DNA from: Megalonaias nervosa
Taxonomy: Eukaryota; Mollusca; Bivalvia; Unionida; Unionidae
Length of the DNA stretch: 64,000 nt
Assembly: GCA_016617855.1 (NCBI GenBank)
Contig: JAECUM010094065.1
Span: 30,860 to 94,859 of the forward strand
Direction: 5' to 3'
The position numbers and the translations under genes were made by a program. Shown piece after piece: positions 1 to 11,700 of this stretch. Position 1 is the first letter of the stretch. Each line of letters starts with the position of its first letter. Below the pieces are notes generated by a model that made no database searches, was not told where the DNA came from, and saw only the letters and a list, made by a program, of their open reading frames with translations.

Positions 1-3000
1 TTTGAAAATAAAAGAATTATCAACTCCTCCTCTCCACCACCACCAGGTCAAATGCTGAAACTAATATAAAATAATTCTACAATCTCTGATAAAACTGTAA
101 TAAAAACTGTCATTATTGTTTCTTTTTTAGATTGTCTTTTTTGTTGCTTTTGCACAAATATATCTTAAGACATGAGAAAATAAGTAAATGATTGGCAGGA
201 AGTATGTATTGTACTCGCACCCACATGGACAGCAGCCACCCAAGTTGCCGCTACTGTACTTGACAAATGGTTATTCAAGAGAGATTATTCATGTTATGGC
301 TCTGAATTAAAAAGTTATGTAATGGTTGGATTTCCATTTTTATAATTGCCTCTATTTGGCATATCATATAAGTCAATGCCTCTGCAATTAATGAATTGTC
401 ATTTTCATTTAAGGGTACTGCTTTGTCTAAATACTGAACTCAAAGCAATTCAATTATTATTTTCCTTGCTTGTTAACTGCAGTGTTTGTCTCTGTAGTGT
501 CATAGCAGAACCAGTTGCAAAATAAATATGCTGCACTGAGAAGCACTTCCTATTGCAGAAAAGATATGTGTTTAATTCATGCTCAATTGTAGTCAGTCAC
601 ATTAAAAAGTTAACATCCTCCAATGTAGTAGTTGCTTAGCAACAGCCAATTCTTCTGGTATTCTAATTATAAACTTGCTGTAAACTGTATAGGTGCATGG
701 TAAGAGTTTTATAAACATGTCAGTTTAATTGATGATTAGCAAAGGCAGCCACTGTTGTACTCATCGAAAAAGATTGTACTACATGGCATGTCTGCAGTAT
801 GTTTTAACAAAAAATACACAAAATAACCCAAAATGACAATGCTAAACATAATACAGCAGCACCTGCTGTATTTATCGATGAATCACAGATATGTCTTTCT
901 GAGTTGTATCTACAAAAGTAAGACATGGTCAAATCATCTTTCTTTTTAATGATTTTGCCTAATCATTTTGCTGCCTTCCTTTTATAATTTTATGAATAAA
1001 CAGAGATAAACATTTTTATTAATATTTTTTTATTATGTATAATGTATTAATTGTATTATTTATAATATGTTCTGACTTTATAAAATATTGAAGATTGTAC
1101 ATTTAATTTCAAATTTCACAATATTAAAAAAATTTTCAATTTATGTCAGTAATTAATTAGTAAATGCAAAATATGTTATGTTCTTTAAACTATGTTAATT
1201 TAAAGAGTGAAATTTGAGTTATGTGCCCTTTTACAATAATTTTCTTTTTTATAAGTGCATCATACAACAAAGCAGAGATGGTCTGATACAGTGCTGCACA
1301 GCTTAGACTAATATGACAAGCTTTCATTAAGAGTTGATTAATTAATTAGATTTATTAATTCCTTTGTTAATTCAAAGATAAGTTTTACTACTGTGATTCA
1401 ACCAACATTTAATTGATGGAACAAATATGCACCAATCACAATTAATTAAAATTAATGAATTTTAATGCACTCCTGCTGTGGATGAATGATTCCACAAAAG
1501 TGATCTTGCAAGCTGCCTCAGTCAGTGTCTTAATTTTTCCCCAACTGCTTCCTAAGACATATTCCCATGCAAAAATATGTAAATTTGTAGTCATTAATTG
1601 ATGCGAGTGCCAAAGTGAACATCAAAAGAATACTAATACAGTAAGTGGTAAAGATGCTAAGGCCACCACAATTCAGTTTTAAATTTACTCAAGATTTCTA
1701 TAGTAAGAGCTGACCCCCTGACTTCTCATCCTCTGTCAGAGGTTTTTCGTATATCTCTAGTCCATGAAGAGGTTGGTCAAGCAGTAAATTGGGAGGGTGG
1801 CTTTGTAGTGAATGACAACTGTATGCTGTATGTATGTATGTAGATGGACAATCGCTACTGGACGTGAGTAAAATGGGTGCACACATGAAACTGTAGCATA
1901 CATGTTATAAACTCAGAAATAAAATGTTGGAGGTCAGCTTTAAGAATGCTGGAGATTGTAACAAAAGCTGGAGAATTTTTCAGAAACAAGCGCCCCAAAA
2001 GCATTTTGTATATCTAAATAGTTTTATATCTAATTAATATTCAACAAAAATTAATTAGTTAATATTGAATGTTAAGTAGATGTTACTGATTTTTTTAAAA
2101 TTTGTATTCCAAAAGTCTATGTAACAATTAAATACACCCATTGTCCAAATATCTGCTTGATTATGCAAACAGTCTGTTGAGAAGCTACACTCAATTCAGA
2201 AGAAAACTGCCTCTGAAAGAAACATTATTTTGTTTGCAGTTAGATTTTGTGTTTCCCAGACAGTTATTCAAGCTAATGCAGCACATTAACCTGCTAGAAC
2301 CAGTTGCTCAGTGAAACTCAAACTATACAGCAAGAAACTACTCTTATAGAACAATATTGGTAGCACATGACAAGAATCAAGTAAAGATTTTTGTCTCTTT
2401 CTTGGGTGAGGGGCACTATCCTGGATGATGCAGTTAACCCTCTATATTTTGCATAACATTGGTGGAGAATGTCAAAAATATCATTCATTAATTTTTCATT
2501 ATTTTGTACAAATCTGTGTAATGAAAAAGACCATATGTAAACCAGGGTTCATACTGTTGATGTGTCTAAGTGTCCAATGACTGAACAAGTGCATGCATCT
2601 TCTGAACTCTTATGCTTAATAATCTTAACAGCAATTTACAGCAATCTACTGATAAATAAGAAAATAAGATAATTTTTTGGGGGCATCTCATTGTGTTGTA
2701 TGTAAAGTAAATCTCTCCTCATACTTTCACTACACTCAAGAGTTGCTCACCAGGAAGATACCTCGCGCAGCAGGAAAGTTATCAGTTAAGGCATTTAAAA
2801 AAAAGGTAAGAAGCTGAAGGAACTTGAAGAATCTTGTCTATATTTGTTTAGTACACTAATTACAGACCCTCCCTCTCGGTGGTATCAATACCCATGTTTA
2901 ATAGTGCCTTTCCAGGCATTCTGTCTACATATTTCTGGATTGAGTCAATTACGTGGCTGATGTAGTCAAATAATCAACACCAAGTGCTCATCTATTTATA

Positions 3001-5050
3001 TGCATGTAAAATATATAACACTAAATCAGCTTGGTTGGTGATGTATTTAACATCTGTGCCTGAGGAGATCATCTTTGTGTAAGTGACATATTTCATGGAC
3101 CATGTCAAAGTTATGTCCCCTTTCTTACAGTAGAACTATTTCAAAGCACTACCATAATCGAAATTGACACTGTCTTCTCCACTTGTTTGTTTAACTGGAA
3201 ATATCTCCCCACCCCATCCCAAACAAAACCATAGTGCTCAGCTATATTACACATCATGTAGTCTAACAAAAAAACTGATTGGTAACTCTTATAAATAAAT
3301 AAATAGATAAATGAGTAAGTATACACTTTCATTTTTTAAAGTTTTACCTATTTAATTATTAGTAAAGATAAACAATATTTCAGTTGCAGCCAGTTAAAAT
3401 GCATCAGCTGCAGCCTGGATTTTGTATACAATCTTGCTGTTTTACTGAGTAATCATAGCATGTAATTGTAAGGTGCAGATATTTCTCTTTCCAATTCAAT
3501 GCAGTATTTACTGTAAATATTTGAAAATCAATTGAAATGTTTTTTGTGTTAAATACCATTTAGACATAGGACAGAGATTTAAAACAAAACAAAACATATT
3601 CAGTGGGTAAGTGAAATGTGACAATGTACCTTGTCCACAAATAATCACAGAATTTGCACTGAGTGACTATATCCATTTGAAGTGTTAAATTAGCTGGGGT
3701 CAACATGTCTGGGAAATGCATGACCTATAGTAAAAGTCATATGGGTCATGTATGGGCATTTACTCTTCTAAATTAAATATAAATTGTTGTTTTGAAATAT
3801 AATACTAATTTTGTTTAACCAAAGTCTATTCAATCCTGATTATTGAATGTTCTGTACCTTAACTGTCATCAAGAAACCTCTCGCTGAAATTATCAACTGT
3901 TATGCATTTTACAGTGGTGGCCAGGTACTAAACAGGGTCAAGAAAAGAGCAGGTCAAGTCTAATTGTCACAATATAGGATAGTATGAATTTGCTTATCAA
4001 ATATGTGTAGCTTTCATTGTGACATCACAGAACATGACATTCAATCCAGATTGTACTGGATCATACCTTTAGGTTGATCACATCCATAAATGTCTACGTA
4101 CTTTAACATTGATTTTGCTCTATGTACTTCTCAGGACATATAAATCATAACCTTGCAAAGGAATATGAATGTATGAGGATGCAAATAAAGTGAATAATTG
4201 CCATTTAAGGGTATAAAAATCAGATACTGAAAAATTACACCCACTACTGTAATAATTGGTGTTGACACATATACGACCTGTATGACCTTTACCATAACTA
4301 ACGACAGTGTTCTTTACTGTGGTGGTTTCATTCTGAAGTGAATATCGCTTCTAAATGGGTCATATGCATCACCAGGCATCTATCCTAATGGACTCTAATG
4401 AGGCACAGGAAATCTTTTCTATAACAACATGTAATTTTTACCATAAAGCTGGAAATTTTGTCTCCCATGAGGAGTACTGGATGTTGGTCAAAAATAAATG
4501 AAAAATGCTGGAGTCTTCTGCAAACGATGGAGAAATAAAATAATATGTATAATGTTTATCCAAGGAATAATGTTTAATGAGGAGCAAAATAAACTGAATA
4601 AATGATTGCCATTTAAAGGCATGTGTAATTAAATTCTAAGAAATTACACACATTGCTGAAACGCTTACATGACCCCTACTTTAACAAACTCCTCAGCGAC
4701 TTAAGATTCTTCGCGTATTTTGCTCACATGAGCACTGCTATGTGTTTGTCAATAGGAACCAGCTGTTCTACAGACGATATTTATCTTTGGTTTAGCGATT
4801 AGGTAACATGCGAAAGCAGGAGAAACGAGTGTAGATGTCAAGCTTGCTGCTCGTATATTTTGGAATATTCAGTATAGTACCCTTTCGCCTTCATGTAATT
4901 GTAAAGTGTACAGACTTGTACAATCCATAAGATTAAGGATAAATAACTCTGCATATTAATATCATATGTATGAAGGTAACGTGTCATGTAAAGACTAATT
5001 ATAACGCAAATAATAATCTGCACATTTTTTTTTACCTTCAGCTGAGTTGT
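1..5050. other. Upstream intergenic region without a recognisable gene
   Basis: AT-rich sequence with only short, stop-riddled frames on both strands. None has a recognisable domain or a convincing exon structure. It contains two copies of a small dispersed repeat (about 4140-4345 and 4535-4690, described separately). I see no CpG-rich promoter patch before about 5050. I cannot exclude a distal exon or enhancer. Confidence 0.6.
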
Positions 5051-5054
5051 TCAA

Positions 5055-5240
5055 TCAGAAAGGTGGCCGCCATGCGAGCTTGTTTTCGTTACGTCATGGC
5101 AACGAGCGCGGACCGACCTTCGTTAAGAACAGTAAATTTGATTGGGTATTTGTTCCATCTTATCCAATCAAATTTTATCGGACAAAGCAGTTGTTGTAGT
5201 GATACAGTGCGGTGGAATAGGGACGGCAACAACCGTCCAC
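5055..5240 (+). promoter_or_regulatory. Candidate promoter: X-box, CRE-like site and inverted CCAAT pair
   Basis: A patch conspicuously rich in CpG in an otherwise CpG-poor window. Seen directly: GTTACGTCATGGCAAC at 5088-5103, whose right half GGCAAC fits the RFX X-box half-site and whose left half GTTACG has one mismatch with a longer spacer than usual. Overlapping it is TTACGTCA, an ATF/CREB-type site. Downstream, AAATTTGATTGG (5134-5145) and its exact reverse complement CCAATCAAATTT (5164-5175) put two inverted CCAAT boxes 18 bp apart. RFX sites are known hallmarks of ciliary gene promoters, so the patch suits an axonemal dynein gene. The functional assignment is inference. There is no obvious TATA box. 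Confidence 0.5.
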
Positions 5241-5366
5241 CATAATTCTTACAACTTGTTACTGTTAAAATTCAAGAAAACATTAACCATTACAATGTAA
5301 TCTTTATTTGGAGTCTTTGCAAGTACGGAATAACAGTTGAAGCCATCTGTGTTACACAGAGAAAAG
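5230..5366 (+). other. Putative untranslated exon 1
   Basis: The coding start at 7286 lies directly after an AG acceptor, so a 5' untranslated exon must lie upstream unless transcription begins just before the ATG. The best donor downstream of the CpG-rich promoter patch is GAAAAG|GTAAGA, with the exon ending at 5366. The left boundary (transcription start) is a guess. RNA reads joining 5366 to 7286 would confirm it. Confidence 0.35.
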
Positions 5367-7285
5367 GTAAGATTTGTGTTTTCTGAATGCAATGTGCCCG
5401 GACAAATGAGACTATTCGGATTTCACAAGCACTCAGATAATTTGGACCAGTTTCAAGTTTTTGTTTTGTTTTTTTTTATTTTTTATTTCAATACAGACTG
5501 GGTGTTCATCAGGATTATGTATCTGATATGATTTTTTTTTACTGTTAAATAGTAACTCTTCAGTGCCAGGACCATACCAGAGTTTTATTAATACACTGGT
5601 AGATTTTATTGTTTATAGTTCCCGATAGTCTTTTATTCACTGTTGAAGAATGTATGGTGCAAATATTGCATTTACACAGGCTACGTTTACGCAGGTCCGA
5701 CAATTAAGATTGCCTTAAAATTCTCAAATTCATTTATCACAGAGTTTCTTGAAATGAATCTTTGAAGAGCTAGGGAATAAATTTCAATATATTATTATAC
5801 TAAAAGTCATGTAAGCGCATTTGCTGATATAAATTTAAAAACTAATTTTATTTTTAAATTTTAATCATAATATAGTTATAACTGAGTTTATTCAGTCTTG
5901 ATTTTTGAGTGATCTACACATTAAATGTCATAGCAAAATCTCCAGATGAAAATTATCGATTGCTGTGGACTTACAATGGCAGTTCGGCATTACCCTAGGT
6001 CAAGAAAGTTGATATTGGATTGAGCTATTACTAGTGCAGGGGGAATAAAGGTATTATCATGTGAACAAGAAGTTGTGCACATTTTCATTCATCTCCTGTA
6101 TGGAAGTTCAGCTATGAATGGGATAGAGGAATAACATACAGTAAGTTTTATTCTTAGCTTATACATAATGACATTTCTTCAAAATGATAATGTGGCATGA
6201 TGTAAAATTTAACTAAAATAAATCTGAATTGACAGCCATGTTTTAACTGTCTTTTACCTGAATGAAAGCACATATTTGTATGGGAAAAATAGGCATTATG
6301 CACAAATTGAAATAAAGGACAAGGCATACCATAAAGAAGATATATATGAAGTGAAATAATTGTATCCAGTTTATTGGACTTGAGTGCCCTTTTTTTCTGC
6401 CGGTGTTGCGTCTCTGTGTATGTTTGTAGTACAACTTCTTCCCAGCAACAGGTGCATTCCCTCTTACATAATAGCACAACCAAAAGCGGTTTAAACAGAA
6501 TCACCCTGCTTGCTTGACTGTGCCTAAAAATGTTGAAGTAGGTTATCGTTGAAATTGCCATTAAGCGTTTTTATGGGAATGATAATATGATAATCTCAAT
6601 GGAATTTTGATGGACATGAAATAAAGTAAAAAATGCCATTTAAAGGTATGTGTAATCAAATTTTCCAAAATGATACCCACAGCTGCTAAAGTGACTTAGA
6701 GCACGTACATGAGCTATGTGAATTGTACTAAAGCAATAAATATTTCTCAAACAAAAATGGCAGCATAAAAAGATTTTTTTCATTTTTAAAACAATACCTA
6801 AGCAGATAAAAGTGCTTACTTGAATGAATCAGAGAGCGTGTTTGTTTGGTTGAATGCATTGGATGATGTCACAGTAAAATTATGAATATCAGAGGGACCA
6901 AAAGATAATCTCAAGATTTTCTTTTCTTGTCATGTATTCAGTCACTGCTGTCGGAGTTTCCTTTTTCTGTATCTCAAACAGCTGAAAAATTAAGTGTTTA
7001 AGAGTTAAAATTAATGCTGTGGATCTTTTACAAAAGTTTTTTTTTCCAAGTGGAACCAATCATCAAAGATATAACATGCAGGTTTACTTTGCAGCCTTTA
7101 GCTAGTCAGATCTTTTAATAGAATAAGCAGGATGCTAGAAGCAAAACCCATTTAAAGAATGTTGTAGACCTCATTTCAGTTAACCTGTTCAGATATCATA
7201 GTACCCATTGCTTCTGACAATGCACAAAAGAAGACATAAATTTGTGTACATGTTTCAAGTGCACATGCAGATTTAATTATTGCAG
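5367..7285 (+). other. Putative 5'UTR intron
   Basis: Runs from the proposed donor at 5367 to the acceptor TTATTGCAG ending at 7285. It contains the third copy of a dispersed repeat (about 6585-6735). The 135-codon minus-strand frame at 6154-6561 has no recognisable domain and I do not call it a gene. Confidence 0.35.
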
Positions 7286-7560
7286 ATGGCTGATGTAAAA
7301 GGAGCCACTAATGGTCACGTGGCTAATGGGGTAGCCAATGTACATGCAACAAATGGCATGAATGGACAAGTAAATGACAATAGTAAACAGAATGGAGTAA
7401 AACAGAGAACCAAACTGGGTGGTATTGGACCTGATGGATATCCAGTGCTTCCCCCCATAAATACACCAGGACATTTGAGTAGGGAGGACCCATATGCCAA
7501 AAGCAAACTAATGACATTCCGGCTGGCAAACCATAATCAGGCCTTGCTGATGGACATTTT
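7286..7560 (+). CDS. DNAH12: DNAH12 coding exon 1 (start codon, residues 1-92)
   Basis: Begins with ATG immediately after the acceptor TTATTGCAG. A TAA at 7274-7276 closes the frame upstream, so this is the first usable ATG. The donor is GTAAGT at 7561 and the exon ends in phase 2. The first ~45 residues are Asn/Gly-rich with five NG dipeptides and look disordered. They are followed by [14 protein letters not shown] and a Lys/Arg-containing stretch. N-termini of this family are variable, so identity comes from the downstream exons. Confidence 0.8.
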
Positions 7561-8017
7561 GTAAGTGGTCACAGACATTAAAATATAGTTTTCCAAATGT
7601 TCATGTATAAATCAGATTTAGGCACAAGCTAAACAAGCTACAGTTTAGGGCCTCATAGTCTGAAGGGGCTTTTCAAAATTTTGGAATTTTTAAACTTTAT
7701 TATAGTTGTATTATAACTGATATTTAAGTAATAACTTAACCCATGATTTTTTGCATAACATGTTCACTATTATTATCTATGCAATATATATTTTCCATAA
7801 ATTACATAATGTACTTTGTAATAATTAGCAAAAAATTGCCAAGTTCAGTTTTTACACAGCCTTATTCTCTGTTAACACTTACCAAATAGGGCCTTTACAG
7901 CTTACCATAACTTCAGGCCTTGCTGTGTCTAAATATGGCCCTGATGGTTTAAAAAAATGTAGTAAGAACCAGTAACTTAGAAGAAATGCACATATGCATC
8001 AGTTATCCTTTTTAAGG

Positions 8018-8102
<85 letters not shown>

Positions 8103-8684
8103 CATTGATTTTGTAATGGCATGCATATAATTGATTTTACTTGTTCTGCATTTTTAAATTTGAATGCTTGGACTCATGGAATGGAATAGAAATTGAAAGA
8201 ATCTCATAAAATGTAATGTGTTTGTATGAGTTCCAGATTTATATTTAAACAAAAAGAAACAAAAATTGATTGGCAAAAATAGAATGGGTATCTTGTAAGA
8301 ATGAGTAGATCATTTATATTGCAGAAAGTCAGAACTTTTATTTTATGACCTTTTGACATTCTTAAATTTGTTTACAAGTAACTTCAGAGACATGATCAAG
8401 ATATATAAATGATAGTAACACAGTGTTAAATAATTTCAAACCATGTTTGTGGGTACATGGTAATAAAGACATAACACTGTTTTATAATTTAAGCACTTGG
8501 ATGTGGATAATCACATGACATTATTTTTATCAAGAATAATTTTGTTGCATCTATGTTATTGTTTTTATAGGCACAATGATGCTTTGCGAGCTATTCAAGA
8601 AACAAAGTATGCAAATGAAAAGAGTCCATCCACACCCCCAGGGCCAGAATACCCACCAGAAGTGAGTACAATTATTATTATTAA

Positions 8685-8721
<37 letters not shown>

Positions 8722-11700
8722 GTTATTAATGATAATAATATAACTTATTTAGTAATCACTGATTGAATAATTGTTAATTTTCATTGTAAAATGACTTATC
8801 TGAATTTGACAGTAAAAAAATATTAATGCTTATGATAAATTCTTCAAATGTAAACTATAGATATTGTTTGAGATATTGATTTTATATAATGTTTAATTTT
8901 ACTGTAGGAAATAATTCAATACACTGATTATCAAATCCCACAGTATCAGTCTAAATGAATGAAACATTGAAATGATTACAGACCAACAGTCACTGTATGT
9001 ACTCACTTTTAGGTCAAGTCCAACTGCAAACTGCATAGACCCAGATCTGCTATTGCATGATGTACCAGCAGATATTTATCAATGCAGTTTGTAAAAGCAA
9101 ACAACAGAAACCTGATATCTTGACACACTGTGTGATGGCAGATCGGGGTATATATTGTTTGCAGTTGGACTCAACATATAAGTGAGCATATACAGTACCA
9201 GTTTTATTAAAATATGCATGTAGACAACTCAGCTAGAAAGTTCACAGATATCTTCCTTTCTCATTACTATTAAATCACAAATTTTTCTTACTGTTTTGCT
9301 TTATATTTTAAATACAAAGAAGCAGCACCAAAACAATGTTTTGATCTTTGTGCTCAAAAATAATATATTTTCTTCTCTATTTTCTGGCAGTCAAGAAATA
9401 GAGATGTCTTTACCAGGGTATCAAAGTGTTATTATTTATGTGAATGTTGGCCATGTGGCCTGGATTGTTGTACATAATCTCACATATTGATCGCATGTTT
9501 TTCAAATATTAACTCTCAGTCTATTGTGTTTCTGTTTTTGCTTTGAAATCTAGAATTAGCAGTATGTTACTCATTAAATGAAAACTAATGTGTTAAATTG
9601 CACATGATAAGTAGGTTGAAAAACTTTCTTTTTCAAAATGTTTGAATAATTTTTTTTCTCTTTTTCTCTTTTCCCCTTAACCCACCCATACTTTGCCCTC
9701 TTTCCTGTCTGATCTTTGCATGAAACTTCTAAATGCCATTATTACTCATTCCCACTTCTCCTTTACTATCTCTCTATCCCACCCAACCCCACCCTCACCC
9801 CTTACAGATGATGAGCATAGAGCGACGTATCAGGGTAAGTTTAGATTTGTGGGTAGCAGTGCCTATATATATACTTACAATCACATTGTACCCAACACAA
9901 TAATGGATCTGGCAAAATTATATGTATCAGCTTCGGTTTGGGATAGTTTATGAACTTAAAGCACATATATTGTGATTGAAAAGCTTTGTATATTTATTTT
10001 TTTAAGACTAGATATTTGCTCTTGTATGGCCAGTTCTAGCACATGTAATTTGGATGTACTCAGTAGACAAGTTGTAAATGTCTAATGGTTGGAGGTTTTT
10101 AATTTGGACTTGCCAGACACCCACGTTTTGATCATGCATGTACTGGTATGTAGCGGCCTTTACCTTACTAACTACTAACTGACCTTTTGTATAACAAGAA
10201 TTAAAAGGGTTCTCATAAAATTATAATGCAGATATACAAGTAAATATTACAGTTCATCAATGCATCAGATGTTGAACAACCGCTGAATATCGTAACCAGC
10301 TGCTGTCATTGCACTATGTGCGTAGTTGAATTGCATATGCACTGCATGGCTTTTCTGCACATTTAGTCCCTGTGTTCAGTTTGTTTATTAGTCCAAGCAG
10401 TTTGAGTCAGTTAGATTAAATTCTGTTAAATCAGATATCTTTTAGCTTTATATACCACTAGTACATACTTGTAAGTTGAGTCCAACTGCAAACAACACGG
10501 ATCCCGATCTACCATCACATGATGTGTCTGCAGATCAGGGTCTTTGTTGTTATGTTCAACTGATTACTGTTAACAAACTGCATAGACACAGGTAAACTTG
10601 TGCATTATGTGATGGCAGATCTGGATCTGTGCAGTTTGCACTTGGACTTATAAGCAAGTATATATGGAACAATAATTACTGTAGCTAAATGGGCAAATTT
10701 TTCAGATTTTTTTTTTGTTTTAGTAATTTTGTTATCCCATTCAGCTTAATATTTTTGTCCCATTCAGCTTAATATTTTGTCCCATTCAGTTTAATATTTT
10801 TATCCCATTCAGCTTATTATTGTTATCCCATGTAACTAAAATTTTTGTCCCATTCAGCTTATTACTGTTATTTCATTCAGCTTAATATTTTGCCCCATTC
10901 AACTTAATACTGTTATCCCATTCAACTTAATATTTTGTCCCATTCAGCTTATTATCGTTATCCCATTCAGCTTATTATTGTTATCCCATTCAACTTAATA
11001 TTTTTTATCCCATTCAGCCTATTATTGTTATTCATTCAGCTTATTAATGTTGTTCCATTCAACTTAATATTGTTATCTGATTCAACTTAATTTTTTTCCA
11101 TTCAACATAATATGGTTATCCCATTCAGCTTAATATTGTTATCCCATTCAGCTTAATATTGTTATCCCATATAGCTTATTATCATTTGGTAGATAGAGGA
11201 CAAAGACTGTATATAAATGCATAAGTGATCCAGGTATAAAATCATACAGTAGGTTTTTGACACAGTTTATGGTATTTTGTTCAATTCTTGTTGCACAAAT
11301 CCATAATGTTGCAGTTTTTGGTAACTTGCAATTTAACACATGAGAGTGATAACCATTAACATGGTGTGTATAGCATGAACGATGTTTGTAATGGCTTGTG
11401 CACGGTATATTCTGCTTACATGGCAAATGTCCTGAAGTATGAAAGTTTATTATCAACTGTTGGCTCATTCAATACATTAGGAAGTCATGTAACTTGAAAA
11501 GTGGGGCTTTTGTTAATACAAAAAAAATCTTAAAATTATCAAGGCATTACTGTAATATACCATTGTTCATTTTGACATTCTACTGCATGTTATTGTTCTC
11601 AATGTCAAATTTGGCAGATCCAAATTTTAATATTGCCAAAAATGATGACACCCATTGTGTGGTCACCAAAGAAGTGTGCTGTTAGGTCTAGATGACCTTT

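Larger units (their letters stand above)
8662..9807 (+). other. Intron 2
   Basis: GTGAGT...CCCCTTACAG. Holds an (ATT)n tract at about 8670-8722 directly after the donor and copy 1 of the nested-palindrome MITE (8992-9196). The last ~150 bases are pyrimidine-rich, giving the following 27-nt exon a strong acceptor. Confidence 0.8.

Noticed and set aside
6154..6561. 135-residue minus-strand frame
   Set aside because: No recognisable domain, irregular composition, and it contains part of a dispersed repeat region; it looks like chance.
4140..6735. Small dispersed repeat with GCCATTTAAAGG (near 4200, 4605 and 6630) as a regulatory module
   Set aside because: Three related ~150-bp segments exist near the promoter, but conserved order with AAATAAAGTGAATAA suggests an old repeat; nothing points to regulation.
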